Source of the DNA: Isoetes taiwanensis
Lineage: Eukaryota > Streptophyta > Lycopodiopsida > Isoetales > Isoetaceae
Length of the DNA stretch: 64,000 nt
Reading direction: 5' to 3'
Assembly (NCBI GenBank): GCA_021234155.1
Contig: JAJEKV010000094.1
Location: 2,199,782 to 2,263,781 of the forward strand
Both the position numbers and the translations under genes were made by a program. The stretch's first letter is position 1. Each line of letters begins with the position of its first letter. Positions 1 through 11,960 of the stretch are shown in pieces. The notes under the pieces were generated by a model. It had not been told where the DNA came from, searched no databases, and worked only from the letters and a program-made list of their open reading frames with translations.

Positions 1-2600
1 GATGTTGGTAGGAAAATGATAAACAAGCTACTATGTATCAATCACCTTTAATAAAAAGTTGTGTACTACTTGAGTTTCATGATATATGATTTTGTAATTT
101 GAAGTTAAGGTGTGAATTTATATTAAGGTGTGTGGATTATATGTTAACGCTTCATTCTAGTCTGGCTGTGGGCAACAAAGTTACTAAAAAAGTGAATTTA
201 ACAAAGTTAAAAGTGCAATATAAAAATTTATCCCAAAATTAAGACATAATCCCAATTTAATTGAATGATGGTTGCTTGGAGCAAATACACAAAACCCACA
301 TAAGCTTGGTGATTTGCCCCTAGAGGCAACCCAAAAAGGCACATGTCATGATAATTCACACTATCCCGAACGCAAAAAGACACCTCACAATTTTGCACAC
401 TCATCTACACATATATAATCTATTATGTCCAATAGGAACGCCTAAGTAGCAAAAGAAGCCATGCATTCTAACGTTAATCCATGTTTTTCCGACATTTTCT
501 AAGAATAAAAAGAAAAGAGAAAATGATGCTCCGTTCCCGAGGCCCGCGATCGCTATTAAGTGGCGGAATCCTCGTGATAGACAAAGAAGCTAAGGAGTCC
601 CGTATGCCTATGGCGGAAATTCTCGCATGCATTGTAGCCAGTTGCTGAGTCCCGTAGGTGCCGCGATAAGCTCCTTACCGAAGTTTTGTATCTTCAAATC
701 GGCCTCGCCTTGCTAGCCGCTAGAATACGTCGCTTTTTTTCCCTCTCTTGCCCAAAGCCTAAACTACATGTGCTTTTGCCCTCCAATCCCTAGGAACACT
801 ATGAGTTCTTTCTGCTTAGGTCCGCATCCATGAACCGGCATTTTCTAAAAGAAAAAAAATTGATTATGCTCTTCCTCGTAAATGGGCATGCACTACATTG
901 TGCCTAGATAGCGAAACTGGGCCCGTTTGGTGAAGACATGGAATGTCAAATTTCGTAATAGCGATGATTTAAATCATGTATGTGTGTTGTTTTGTATTCA
1001 TTGTGGTTTCCGTAGAGCTCTTTTCTAATTTCAACATGTAACAAGCAGTCCCCTAATTCAATAAAGCTACTTTGTTAAGTAATTGCACTAAAGGTCAGCC
1101 AAGTTATAAAGATTCTCCAATGGAAATCTATAGAGTCTCATTAAATTAGGGCGTAGTCTTCTCGATTCATATTCCTTGGAAAAATTTAAGAAGGTAGATG
1201 TGAGAATCGTAAAGAAGACCTCCAGCTCTAAGGCATTCTTTGGAGGAACAAATGCTCTCAGATTCACTCCTCACTTCCGATGATGTGAATGTAGAAGGAT
1301 TTTTGTGTGCAAAACATGCTTCGCGATTCTTCAATAAAATGGGCAAACGCGAAGTAACTCAAGATGTTTGGGTCGAAACTCTACAACCCAAAATTCCTGG
1401 GATGCATTTATACATAAGTGTGGCAGACCGCGCTCTGGTGGCAGCAAAACCCCCCTTGTATATGCAATTTTAAAGGCAATTTGACCCTCTCAAGCAGATA
1501 GATATTGCTCCAAATCGCTATTCAAAAAACACCTAACCCCTAAGTATAATGCGACGCGAAATGGTCAAAACACCCTCCGCTGAACTCTCGCGGGTTATAC
1601 GCTGATCAAAGGTGAATCCTTTGGGAACCCAAAGAATTGAAATGCGATGGCCGCTTGGTAAGCCGCCAAGAATTATTTTGGGCCTGATGCAAAGCCACGA
1701 TCACTAATGGAGATGTGGGCATTTCGACTAATGATCATAAACATTGCTATCATGGTTGCTTGCGCCATGTATTAAATTCGCTTATTGATGACTATTATCA
1801 TGAGATGCTGTGCCACTAGAAGCCGCCATGTACGTACTGCATATTTGGAAAGGGTGCTTACTCGATATCCCGAGAGCCGATGACGGATCAAAAGAGCTTG
1901 AGCCAGCTTCAATGCTTATGGCAATTGTATGAGTATCATAAGGTTTCGCTTTAGGATCCGCCTTACCAGCCACCGTAAGTTTATCTATAGCCGCTTATAT
2001 GAGACAAATGTACATAAAGATAGAATGTAGATACAAATGGATCATGTGCAAAGGAAGAGTGTACATAGAGCAATTTTTACAACCCATTTTACTACAGGAA
2101 TATCGCTTATTTGTCTTAAGTAATTCCATTTTTTACTCATTGTTTTTCTCAGATTGATTCCATTTGGTCAAGACAACTAGAGAAAGAGCAATATCGAAAG
2201 TGAAGAAGCAAATTTTCATAATAGTTGCTGCTTAATGACACCTTTGGATATTATTTACACCGCTTAAAATGTGAACACGGCGTATGAGCAAAATGACATA
2301 TGTCGATCAATGAGATAGACTTCGCTTCAAATGATTGCCTATGAAAGATGTGTACATTATATGTGGCTTAGAATGCAAAATGTGTGGTATAAAAAATGTT
2401 CTTTGATTAGTGACACGGCCTAATTATCCTGGTCGGAAAAATAGAAATATTTATAGCGGGGAGTGGGGAAAGAGAAATGTTCGTGGTAGCCTCGCGATAA
2501 ATTTTTTGTAATATAAAGATATTGAACCAACTTACTGATTTTGTTATTCAAATGGAAATATTTATTTATTACAAAACAAAACATTTGAAACTTCAAACTT
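1..2600. other. Non-coding stretch, no gene recognised
   Basis: AT-rich sequence with only short ORFs. The longest, 1240-1473 on the plus strand (77 codons), matches no family I know and has no visible splice context. The one recognisable item is a transposon-terminus sequence at 243-273. A more GC-rich patch at about 530-740 was examined for rRNA or tRNA similarity and showed none. Confidence 0.5.
243..273 (+). repeat. Transposon terminus, family 1 (first of three sites)
   Basis: The 31-bp sequence starts gacataatcccaattt and ends gaatgatggtt. It recurs with few changes at 35216-35246 and 40082-40112. The roughly 25 bp upstream here also resembles the sequence upstream of the 40082 site, so both look like the same end of one element family. 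The partner end at this site was not found. Confidence 0.55.
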
Positions 2601-2767
2601 CAAACATATGGCAAGTTGGCTCCAGCATAAACAATTCCTTCCGGATGTCCGATCCGCGGGTATAGTCCAAGGAGCATGTGACATGCCATATTTATCCGGT
2701 CACAAAGGGTCACAAAGTTTTTCAAATACTTTTGTTCTACAAAGCATCATAACAATGTCTTTGTTTT

Positions 2768-3110
2768 CTAGTATAGTTGCCCAAAGGCAATGGCCGCTTC
2801 CAGCTTATGCTTCCCTTCCTCGTCACAACATCTTTGCTCCATTCCATTGTCAGATTTTAATGCATGAGTTTTACAATTTTTTCTTTCCTCACAGCATAAC
2901 AATGCTTTATATAATGGAGGCATCTCAGTCATCAGCTCTTCTCGGCCGTGTTCTCGAATTGTCCCTTTATCAAATGCTTCAACAAGCTTGTCATCAATTT
3001 CCTTATTTATTGTCAATGTCCAAGTATCTTTTGTCATACTTCCATTGTTGAGAATTCATCTTTTGGCCTAAAGCTTTGACTAGTTCTTCCGCAAATTCAA
3101 GGTTCTGTTA
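2768..3110 (-). pseudogene. Unrecognised coding remnant
   Basis: The minus strand holds an 89-codon open frame (3037-2768) with a charged, protein-like composition, including the stretch KEIDDKLVEAFDKGTIREHG. Reading back to about 3110 in a neighbouring frame gives FAEELVKALGQKMNSQQW, which looks like a continuation across a frameshift. I do not recognise the family. It lies 0.75 kb from another minus-strand remnant (3850-4570), so both may be exons of one decayed gene. The overlapping plus-strand frame (2608-3051) looks less like protein. Confidence 0.3.
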
Positions 3111-3849
3111 AGAATCAGGAAAATTGTATGTATTCAAGATTAATCCAAAGAGCCTGGATTATGGCTTTACATAGTCAGTGAAGAGGCATGAGTTGCATCT
3201 CTTCATGAATGGACACTTCCACATCATCATGCCTCTTTGGCATGGATTGATGATGCGTACAAGCACAAATCGACAGGGTTTGTTCAGTGGAGATTAATAT
3301 CTCATTCATTATCAAGTAATACTCCCTTAATCTTCATGAACAAACCTTTATCTAATCTTCTTCTTGAGAATTTGTAGCCAGTTTACATTTGGAGTCTTCA
3401 TTGTCAGCCTATACTTGCAAAATTTCTTTCATCAATATAACGACAATAAATATAATGTGGTCTTCACGTAATATGCTTAATCAAGTGTGGTCTTATTCCC
3501 CAAATATACAAGTTAGACGTTTCACTAGGGTTGTGGACTTACTCCTTAACTTTGTAAGCTGCAATACTTGAACTTATCCAAGTCTTTAAAAGTTTACAAG
3601 ATCAAACTTCCGTATCAACTCCAACTACTCTTCACATACAATGGGTGTGCCATGTGCTTATGGCTTTCCCTAACTTCTCCCTTTGATCTTGGGAACTTTA
3701 ACAAGATCTAGGTTGAGAGTTTAGGCTCTATGAACATTGTCATCCTCAAGAACCTAGAAGAGTTAGTGCCCTATGGAGTACCAATTTAGAGGTGGCTTTA
3801 ACATCTTGTAGATGACCACTAATACGTAATTTATGCATCCAAAATTATT

Positions 3850-4570
3850 ATGGATGGCTTTCTTTATTACCTTTTGCGTAATTGAACAACTTAGCCGGAG
3901 TGTGATGACTCCGGTCACTCTTGAGCTCCAGCCAGGTGGCTTCAAAGAGATGATAGTATTCGCCATCATTTGCCAAATCTTCATCAATTAGGAGTGCTTA
4001 TGCTTGAACAATCGCCATAAGACTCGCTCGCTGTAATGGATGAATCAATAATTTAAAATTTCTATAATAGAAATTGAGATGCATCTCATTAATTCCGCTT
4101 GGAATTGGAGTGTCATCGCCTCGAAGTGATTCCCACAATCTCAAGAGGACTCTCATTAACTGACCATTCATGAACCGGGTTCCTTGGTCTCTCCCCCGAT
4201 GGTGTAAAAATGTACACCGGCTATTTAAACACTTGTTATGCCGGAGCAAATGTATATTGAGTCCGTGTTTGGATGATGTGAATTTAATTCACAATCCATG
4301 ATTTTAACTCCTTTATTGGAATTCTCAAAGAGTTCCGCATTATCATAAAAATCAAATTCCCCTCGAGAGTACTTCACCTTGCGGTTTGGAGGAGGTGAGT
4401 ACTTTGAACAGCCTTGAGAGTTCGAAGATTGGTCTTCAGCATGTCTTTTGCCTTTGTCCATTATTATTAGCACCACAGAAAAGGTCTTGAATAATATGCT
4501 CCCAAATCGGAATGATATTCTGCTATAAGGATATAAGTCTTGAGGAGGTGAACAAATTCTATATCGCAAA
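3850..4570 (-). pseudogene. Unrecognised minus-strand gene remnant
   Basis: From about 4470 downwards the minus strand encodes a hydrophilic segment starting MDKGKRHAEDQSSNSQG and continuing through FDFYDNAELFENSNKG. After a frame change, 4249-3998 encodes a second segment. A third frame around 3990-3850 reads ALLIDEDLANDGEYYHLFEA, then a TWLELKSD stretch up to a plausible splice donor (AAG followed by GTAATAAAG). The joined frames read like one acidic, soluble protein broken by at least two frameshifts or introns. I recognise no domain. It is divergent from the receptor kinase that begins at 4630, only 60-160 bp away. Confidence 0.35.
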
Positions 4571-5862
4571 TGAAACTCACCAAATAGTCAAAATACAAAC
4601 TTTGCATTGTACATGAAACTCATTGAATAGTGAAAATGCTCGTTATAGAAAAGTTTAGTAAAATATGTGCGTTCTTTGAAGGGCTAGAAATGTATAGGGG
4701 AAAGGAACTAGGGGCCCGAATTCCGGTCAAGCCCTACATTAATGGACCAGTGCTCTCCTTTGCACCTGGCAATCTTCAAGTGTTTGCAATCAATGCAGGA
4801 GGTGGTCATTCAACCTTCAACAATTTAGAGTTTGAACGTGACTGGCAACAGGGATTTGGGTTGCATTATGGCAGTGATGAGTCAAGGACATGGGCTGTAG
4901 AAACCTCAGAAACGTCCAGCATTGTTAGTAAGCCTAGTCTTACAGAACTTCCAGAGATATACAGATCTATGCGCTCATCGCAAGAATACCTAGCCTATCA
5001 TGGAAGTCAGTTGCAACAAGGAACATACAATATAACGCTCTATTTTGCCGAGATAGAAGGTGATTACAGTAAGAGGGGAAAAAGAGTGTTTGATGTCTAT
5101 ATCCAAGGAAGTCTGATAAGGAAGGATTTGGATGTGTATGATTTGGCAAATAACAATGCTTATGCTATTTTCAATCAAACTGAAGTTACAAGTGGCATCC
5201 TTTCTGTTCAACTAGTTTATGATGGCAAGACTCGTGGAAGTGGTGCAGTTAGTAGCGGAGGCCCCATGATATCAGCCATATCTGCGATCTTAACAAAGCC
5301 TTCAGGTTCTGAATCTGTGCCAGTGCCACACATTCCAAGCACCTCAAGTGCTTCCAATTCCAACAAAGCAAGGCCCAGGGCGATAATTATCAGTTGTACT
5401 ATTGCATCATTTGTGATCCTTCTAGCAGCAGGCTTATTAACCTTCTGGTTAAGAATGAAAAACATACATGCTTCAGAGTATGATGAACACAAGAAAAAAA
5501 TCGGAGTATTAGAGTATAAGTATGCCACCCTTTGCAAGGCCACGAATAACTTTAGCAAATCATCCAAAATAGGAGAAGGTGGGTTTGGGTCAGTGTACAA
5601 GGGTGTACTGCCAAATGGCTCTGCAATTGCCATCAAAAGGCTTCACGCAGACAGAACTGCAAGACATGAAAAAGAGTTTAGAAAGGAAATTCAGCTTCTT
5701 AGCATGGTGTGCCATCAAAATCTTGCTGGTATTCTAGGGTATTGCTCTTACACTCACAAATCAGTCCAAAGATTCCTGTTGGTATCTCATTTCATGCCCA
5801 ATGGAAGCCTGGATAAATACCTCTTTTCCCAAGATGAAAACCATATGCTAAGTTGGGAATTC

Positions 5863-6147
5863 GCGATATGGCCAAGGAAAATGGATTCAGATTCTTGATT
5901 TTCATCCAATCGCAGGTCAGCTGCGGTGGCTTATCATTCTAACCGAATGAATCTCAAGCTTCCATTCTTGCTTCAACCGTCAGATCCAAAGATTCTTTGT
6001 GATTGCTGCACCGCTTTTTCCTGATCGCCGGAAGATCAAGAAGTCGCATTTGCTCGGTAGGTTGACCCGCCACCAAGACCTAGGCACTTCCCGTCACGCT
6101 GCGGGCTACCGCTGTGCCAAGAATCATCTCCTTCTTGCTCTTCCACA
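5863..6147. other. ~285-bp insertion in the kinase domain
   Basis: The kinase reading frame stops matching after HMLSWE (about 5862) and resumes with [10 protein letters not shown] near 6148, where the family has no gap. The interval is more GC-rich than its surroundings, is not collinear with a kinase, and creates a stop at 5896-5898. I saw no clean target duplication or terminal repeats. It does not start with GT, so it is not an obvious intron. Origin unknown. Confidence 0.6.
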
Positions 6148-6879
6148 TTACAAGATAGCACTTGGGACCGCATGTGGACTTGCATATCTTCATGATGAGA
6201 CGGAGCTTCAGATTATTCATTGTGATATAAAACCTCATAATATTCTCCTGAATGAAGAATTCCATCCTCTTATAACTGACTTTGGTCTTGCAAAGTTATA
6301 TGATGACAGTAAATCATACTTGGGATAGAACGGAATGTTTTCGAATCCAAGTGACTCCTCGAAAGAATCCGCACGCCAGGTCTTAGTATGAACTAACTGG
6401 CCAAGCTTTTGAAAACCACTTAAAATTTCAGAAAGATCAAACTCTATCAGAATATGACATCCAAATATGATAATTCATATGAATAAAGCTTTAAAATCCA
6501 GTAACAACTTAATTCATATGAATAAAGCTTTAAAATCTAGTAACAACTTAAGAATTAACATAATAGGCAATAATGAATGTTTATAGAAGTGATTTAAGCA
6601 ACAATTCATAAACTAACATAATTAGAGTTTGGGCTTAAGAAATATAAACTATTTTATGTTCATACTAGCACTTGATCTCAAATTACTTTTGAAGCATCCA
6701 ATGGATAAGCGCACTACCAAGAACCTGAAGGCATATTAAATAGACACAAAGCAAATTAATCTTCCATAAAACAAATAATGGAAAGCAAGATATTTCATCT
6801 CAATACATGGAAGCCACGCTTACGTGTTCGCGGATCAGATCCTGCAATTTAAGAACTTCAAGTTCTTCATCTTCTCGCT

Positions 6880-9110
6880 TCGATATCATTGTCAATTTCG
6901 CCTGCATGGTTATCCTCCTTCATCACTATTGTTTGTTTCATTGTTCTGTCCGCATTCTCAAAACCAAAATCCATAATGTACGATAATCATGGTTAGATTC
7001 TTCCATCCGAAAGTTCTTGGAAATCTTCTTCTTGGCACTTGGAAGATCATCTTCGCTTTCCTCATCATTTTCCCCATCAGTTCATCCACCCAAAAGATAA
7101 ATTTATATCCTTTTTGAAACTGGATTCATTGTCTTTTGTTATCAATTGCAAATTAGAACTCACAAACACAAGATCATTCAATCTTTGGACTCCAAGCCGC
7201 TTATGCTTCTGTTATGAATATGACCAAATCTACTAAAGATTTGTTCCCATCGAGAAGAAGCCGTGATTTGGCTCAATATCCGAAGTTGCTAATGTTCCGC
7301 AATAGTGGGGTAGAAGACCCATAGTTTTCCCCAGCACCACTCCACAAAGATCAATGTGCTTCCATATCATCCATAGCATCATTAATACTAGCAAAGGAAC
7401 CTTCTAGATTCCCCGTGACATGCTAACCTCGCTCTTATTTTTCGCCGCCTCCCTCGACCAAGAACTAGCCTCATTAATGTATTAGACCAGCCCCTCGAGA
7501 AACCCTCATTGTCCTTCTCTTGTTTTGAATCATGAAACTGATCAAGAACAAATGCGCATAATGCATATCAGAAAGTGATAGGCTGTCCACCGCTAGCATA
7601 TCTCTTCCAAATCACCAACTTGTACTATCATTCTCTTATAATTGTATGTATGCACTCATACGATCCAACCTTCATATACTTTTACCAATGCAAGGTTCCA
7701 ATCCATCAACAAGACGGCACTTTTAGTCATTCTAGTACCAATGCATCCAAGATGTTTTGCATCATTCCGCAAAGATTCATCAAAAGTGATGAAAAATTGC
7801 TTCCAAACCTCGGGTGGTTTTCAAAGCGCGCTCGCAAACGTAAGAAAATGAGAGGGATTCAGAATAAGTGCTAATGAAATCTTTACACTCTTATGAGGCG
7901 CCCAACATTAGAAAATTATAGCCAAAAGCGAAAGTGTCACGTAATTTCACCAAATCTTTTTCTTGCTAATCCTCGCTAAACATAGCTAAAAGTCTTTGTA
8001 TGCGAAAGCTCACAAAAACAATCATTTTCTTGCCTTCTCGATAACCGAGCAATAACAATCAAGATTACCAATATCCTTCATCATATTATTGATACAATGA
8101 GCAATGCAAGGGGTCAAGCATATGAGGATATTGGTCCAGAATATCCTTCCAACAAGATCTATTAGTGTTCTTACCCATCGCCTACAAAATTGTAAGGACA
8201 TTCTCGTGGCCTACAAATTCAATCAGCTTCTTTCCCATATAGTAACAAGATCCTCCCGCTTCCCAAACTTACATCATATGATTTCAAAAAGTAAACCTTT
8301 GCCGCTAATAAACAACAATACCTTGCATTAACGGAGCGCCATCCGTCCATCCATATCCCCAATAATAGTAAGTTCCATACCTCTTCCAAATTTCCCTGCA
8401 TTTCGAAAACCTCTTCAAGCCTCCTTCTCTTCCTTGGAGGAATGCTCCCAACAACCTACGATTAGGCAATCTATATGCAGTCCATATGCAATAGCTTTAC
8501 CTGCCTCTTGAAAACTTTTTACTCAAAGGCTCTTGAAAATATGGACGCTCAATAATAATGGAATGGAATATGGCTAGTATAGAAAGCCCTACAAAAAGCA
8601 AAGATTTACCTCTTTCTTCTTTGATTTATCAAGCATAGCCACCCATCTTGTTGCTTAAATTTCTTTTGATCCATGAGAAGTAGAAATTGTAAGAGAACAA
8701 CTACTAGTCAAGGTCTCTTTAAAAATAATGCATTGCAAAGTATTACTTCCGTAAGGTGGAGAAGGATGCACACTAAAACGTAAGTACCTATATTTGAGTC
8801 CTTTTCTTAGAGGAAGATGTGCCACCTTCAAGAATAGATGAACCAAAAAGCCTTTTGCTTTCCTAGCTTTTGCAGCATCCATCTCAATTTGCCATTTTCT
8901 TTATATTTGTCTCTTTTCTTCATCAAAATGCTTTTGCAGGAGGCAACATCCTGTTTGACTCATCATGTCAAATGTGCTCTAACTCTGTCTCTGACCACCT
9001 GTTTTTCGCTGCTTGCAAAATCCGCAAACCCAAGTCTTGTTGTCTATCTTGTCTACCTCATTCCACCAAATAGACAATTTCATGACTAATCTGTAAAAAT
9101 GAGGACATAC
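6880..9110 (-). pseudogene. hAT transposase (BED finger + DUF659 + C-terminal domain), decayed
   Basis: Read on the minus strand from about 9110 downward. A BED-type zinc finger appears as KTWVCGFCKQRKTGGQR, followed after a frameshift by RVRAHLT, the position of the first His. The region then passes through DAAKARKAKG (about 8880). A DUF659-like segment follows at 8401-8219 (LGIWMDGWRSVNAR, then VYFLKSYDVS), where transposases of this kind usually read SDGWxDxxxR. Further down come WKDILDQYPHMLDPLHC, EKDLVKLRDTFAFGYNF and NFLMLGAS, matching the hAT catalytic core order. The 3' end near 7240-6900 has INLSFGWMDELMG and an acidic tail (ENDEESEDDLP). Many frameshifts and stops rule out a functional protein. 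In life it would bind the element's ends and catalyse cut-and-paste. Confidence 0.8.
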
Positions 9111-9413
9111 AAATACAAATAAACAATAATGTACAAACAATTCAACATAACACTTATCTACAAACAATAAGTTGTAATAACAAGCATTTTTTTAACAGTA
9201 ATGTACAAACAATTCAAAATAGCACTTATCTAAAAACAAGATTACAACTTACAAGTAATATACAAACAATTCAAAATAGCACACATCTAAAAACAAGGTT
9301 ACAACTTACAAGATAAGACGAGTCTCCTTTATGCTTGGCGAATAAGATAAGTGCAACCCTTCTTCATTATGCTGCAGCCTATGGAAAAAAGTGAACATGT
9401 CACATCAGTAGCT

Positions 9414-9558
9414 GAGAGAATAAAAGGTACATGTCTCTCCTCTGTAAATTCTGCCCTTGATCTACTATGGATAGTTAATATTAAAATATTGTTGAGAGAA
9501 TAAAAGGTACATGTCTCTCCTCTGTAAATACTGCCTTTGATCTACTATGGATACTCGG
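9414..9558. repeat. 80-bp tandem duplication
   Basis: A segment starting gagagaataaaaggtacatg occurs at 9414 and again at 9494, including the shared ctactatggata. It lies inside the hAT element. Confidence 0.7.
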
Positions 9559-9580
9559 GGCAGAAATGCAATGCATTGGG

Positions 9581-9761
9581 CAATCGTGGTATTTATCAAC
9601 CACCGTCATGTTTGAACCAGCGTGCACCTAAAAAAACTCCGTGTATTTTTTCTCTCAATGTGGTTTTAACATGACACTCACTCAAAAATTGGTTAAGTCC
9701 ACAAAAACCTCGTGTATTTTTTTTGGTTCAAAATGACGGTGGTTGATAAATACCACGCCCG
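9581..9761. mobile_element. 181-bp MITE with 9-bp target duplication (Mutator-like)
   Basis: The ends form an inverted repeat of about 33 bp; the left begins with gtggtatttatcaaccaccg and the right is its complement. The direct repeat TGCATTGGG lies just outside at 9572-9580 and 9762-9770. A 9-bp duplication with long terminal inverted repeats points to a Mutator-like MITE. It is nested in the hAT element and has no coding capacity. Confidence 0.7.
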
Positions 9762-10671
9762 TGCATTGGGCTGCAAGTAAAGGAAATGAGAATACCATTG
9801 ACATTCTTCACATGAACAAAGTCAATTGATGACTGAAGATAATAGAGGGCTCACACCATTGTCCTCCTATGCTGTAATGTATGGGCATTTTGAATGTGCA
9901 GAAGCATTTTGAATGCAGAAGCATTGATCCATGGACATCCAGAAGGAAAAGAAATTTTATGAGCTGGGTTCGCTGCCACCATTTTTGCTTGTATTTGGGG
10001 GATTATTGGAGCGAATCGATCAGCGGTGGAATCAGCATGGATTGGGAGGGGATAACAGAGTAGGGAGCTGCCGGGATCATCCTGGAGATGTAAGCCTTCT
10101 TCGTTGGAGTGGAAAGAGCAAACCATGGCAGAGGATCGATTCCGGTACTCCCATTGTCCTATGCTCTAATGTATGGGCATTTTGAATGTGCAGAAGCATT
10201 GATCAGAAAATTAGACATTTTAGAATTTGAAGGATGGATCATGAAATGGGCAGCAGGAAAGTAGCCGAATTCATTGTGGCATAGTGCAATAAGAAGGGAG
10301 TGGACCAACATAAGTTCGACTCACAGACAGCAACAAATATATCCTGATTTTGGCCACAGATTCGTCACTGATTCGTCACAGATGCATGGGTACTGGAAAT
10401 AAAAAATAGCAGAGTTGCAACACAGGGTTGTCTATCTCAAATGTATTCTTTATTTCTGAACATTATCTTTGTATTTGATATCTGAATGCAGGAAAACTCA
10501 GAATTAGATGGATGGTTACAAACCTGTAATGCACAAACAAATTCAGAATCGAAGGCGTTCTTGGAGATGGCAGAATCGAGGGCAGCAGAATTTGGGGTTT
10601 GGGCTGCCGAAGAAGAAGGATTTCCCTCTTCTTTTTTGTTCTAATTCTGTTTCTTTATTTGTCGGTGGATC

Positions 10672-10853
10672 TTGGCACAGAACGCTGTTCTGAACGCCAA
10701 ATTTGGGGCAGAACGCCGTTTCAAACGGCCGTTCTTGCCAACGCTTGTTTTTTTCCATTTTCGTGCGTTCAGCGTTAGATCTCAGAACGCTTGTTTGTTA
10801 AGAACGTTTTTGTTCCATTATTTTCATAGAACGGCCGTTCTATGCCAACACTG
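10672..10853. repeat. Palindrome-rich subterminal region of the hAT element
   Basis: The motif AGAACGGCCGTTCT, a 14-bp perfect palindrome, occurs at the outer end. Close variants recur inside (AACGGCCGTTCTTGCC near 10728; AGAACGCTGTTCT near 10679). Clustered subterminal repeats are where hAT transposases bind in characterised elements, so these are candidate binding sites. Confidence 0.55.
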
Positions 10854-11359
10854 AGTAAATCCCATGTCACAGCTTCCACACTTCAAGGTACTACGGGATA
10901 TGTAATCTTATAGTTTTCAAAATTCTACTCTTTTAATGAACAATTCTAATCAACGTATGCTACAAAACATCACCTAGCAGAGAAAGTAGATGTGTACAGG
11001 CGTAGTATTGTTGCAGTTGCTGAGCGGCAGGCGCGTCATAGATTTGGAACAAATGGTCTTTTTGGTGGATTGGGCACATGAACTTGGACAATGTAAAGTG
11101 GAAATGTTAATGGATAAGCGTTTGGGAGATGAGTATTCAAGGGACGAAGCCATAAAAATTGAAGGTGTAGCAATCCTGTGCACCAACACAGCAGTCAGTA
11201 TAAGGCCAAGGATGCGCGATGTAAGGTTGATGTTGGAAGGCATAATCAATGTCCCAGACCTTCAATTCAACCCTATTAAGGAGCAAGGATCAATTTCCCA
11301 TTGTAAGGAAGAAGAGTGTTCACTCCTTTGCACATTAAAAATGACGCCCATATCCTCCT

Positions 11360-11960
11360 TAAAATCCCCCATAAAAAACCCCTTAAAATCCCCCTTTTCG
11401 TGGAATAACAAATGATATGATTTTCGGCAGAAACGGGGTATTTGGCCACAATCCCCGTTGTGATTTCAGATTAATATCCCCTTATTCAAATTTTTTATAT
11501 CCCCACTGCTTATATGCAATATTAATTCTTTCTACAAATAATGTTCATAATTTCTTTCTAGGAACAATCCCCTTTCAGGATTTTTAGTTTAATATACCCT
11601 ATTCCGTTCATAATTCCCTCTTCCTCAACCATCCTCCTTTTATGCTTAATATTCCCTTTACAAGCATTATCCCCTTATTCCGCTCATATACCCCTTTATG
11701 TTTATACTCCTTTTCCGCTCATACTCCTTTTATGTTTATTATCCTTATTCCGCTCATACCCCTTTTCAACCATCCTCCTTTTGTGACCTTGTAATTTAAT
11801 ATCCCATATCATAATACCCTTTTCTCAAAATCCCCCTTCGTGATTTTGTGTTTAATATCCCTTATTCCGCTCATATACCTCTTCTCAATTGTAATATATC
11901 CCGTAATTTAAGGTTAATACCCTCTTTTCTCAACAATCCTCTTATTTTGTAGTACTTAGA
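11360..11960. repeat. Pyrimidine-rich degenerate repeat, plus strand
   Basis: About 600 bp of short degenerate phrases such as ccccttattccgctcatata, mostly C and T on the plus strand. It begins within the last codons of the kinase remnant. No gene seen. Confidence 0.6.

Larger units (their letters stand above)
6316..10853 (-). mobile_element. hAT-superfamily DNA transposon, 4.54 kb
   Basis: An 8-bp direct repeat, AGTAAATC, flanks the element at 6308-6315 and 10854-10861. The two ends form an imperfect terminal inverted repeat: the left end reads ACTTGGGATAGAACGG, and the right end read inward is CAGTGTTGGCATAGAACGG. An 8-bp duplication and a CAGTG-like tip are typical of hAT elements. The interior carries a decayed BED/DUF659 transposase on the minus strand. 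Removing the element and one repeat joins DDSKS to HVTAS in frame in the host kinase, which confirms the boundaries. A small MITE (9581-9761) is nested inside. Confidence 0.85.
4630..11412 (+). pseudogene. Malectin-domain receptor-like kinase, broken by two insertions
   Basis: The plus strand encodes a plant receptor-like Ser/Thr kinase. Block 1 (4630-5862) has a malectin domain from about residue 50 (FAINAGGGHSTFNN) to 215, a membrane segment near residues 250-275 (IIISCTIASFVILLAAGLL), and the kinase N-lobe with the Gly loop GEGGFGSVYKG and the ATP-binding Lys in AIAIKRL. Block 2 (6148-6315) has GLAYLH, a catalytic loop with HCD in place of HRD ([11 protein letters not shown]) and the DFG motif. 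Block 3 (10854-11412) continues in frame from block 2 with SHVTASTLQGTTGY, then LAEKVDVY, a small frameshift, and the C-lobe (LLQLLSGRR). Blocks 1 and 2 are parted by about 285 bp of unrelated DNA, blocks 2 and 3 by a hAT transposon. The APE-containing segment between TTGY and LAEKVDVY is missing or replaced by about 75 bp that could be a short intron. No leucine-rich repeats lie upstream, so either the 5' part is lost or this type lacks them. A functional kinase is very unlikely. Confidence 0.85.

Noticed and set aside
530-740. GC-richer patch suspected of being rRNA or a tRNA
   Set aside because: No conserved rRNA stretch and no cloverleaf with a TTCGA-type arm.
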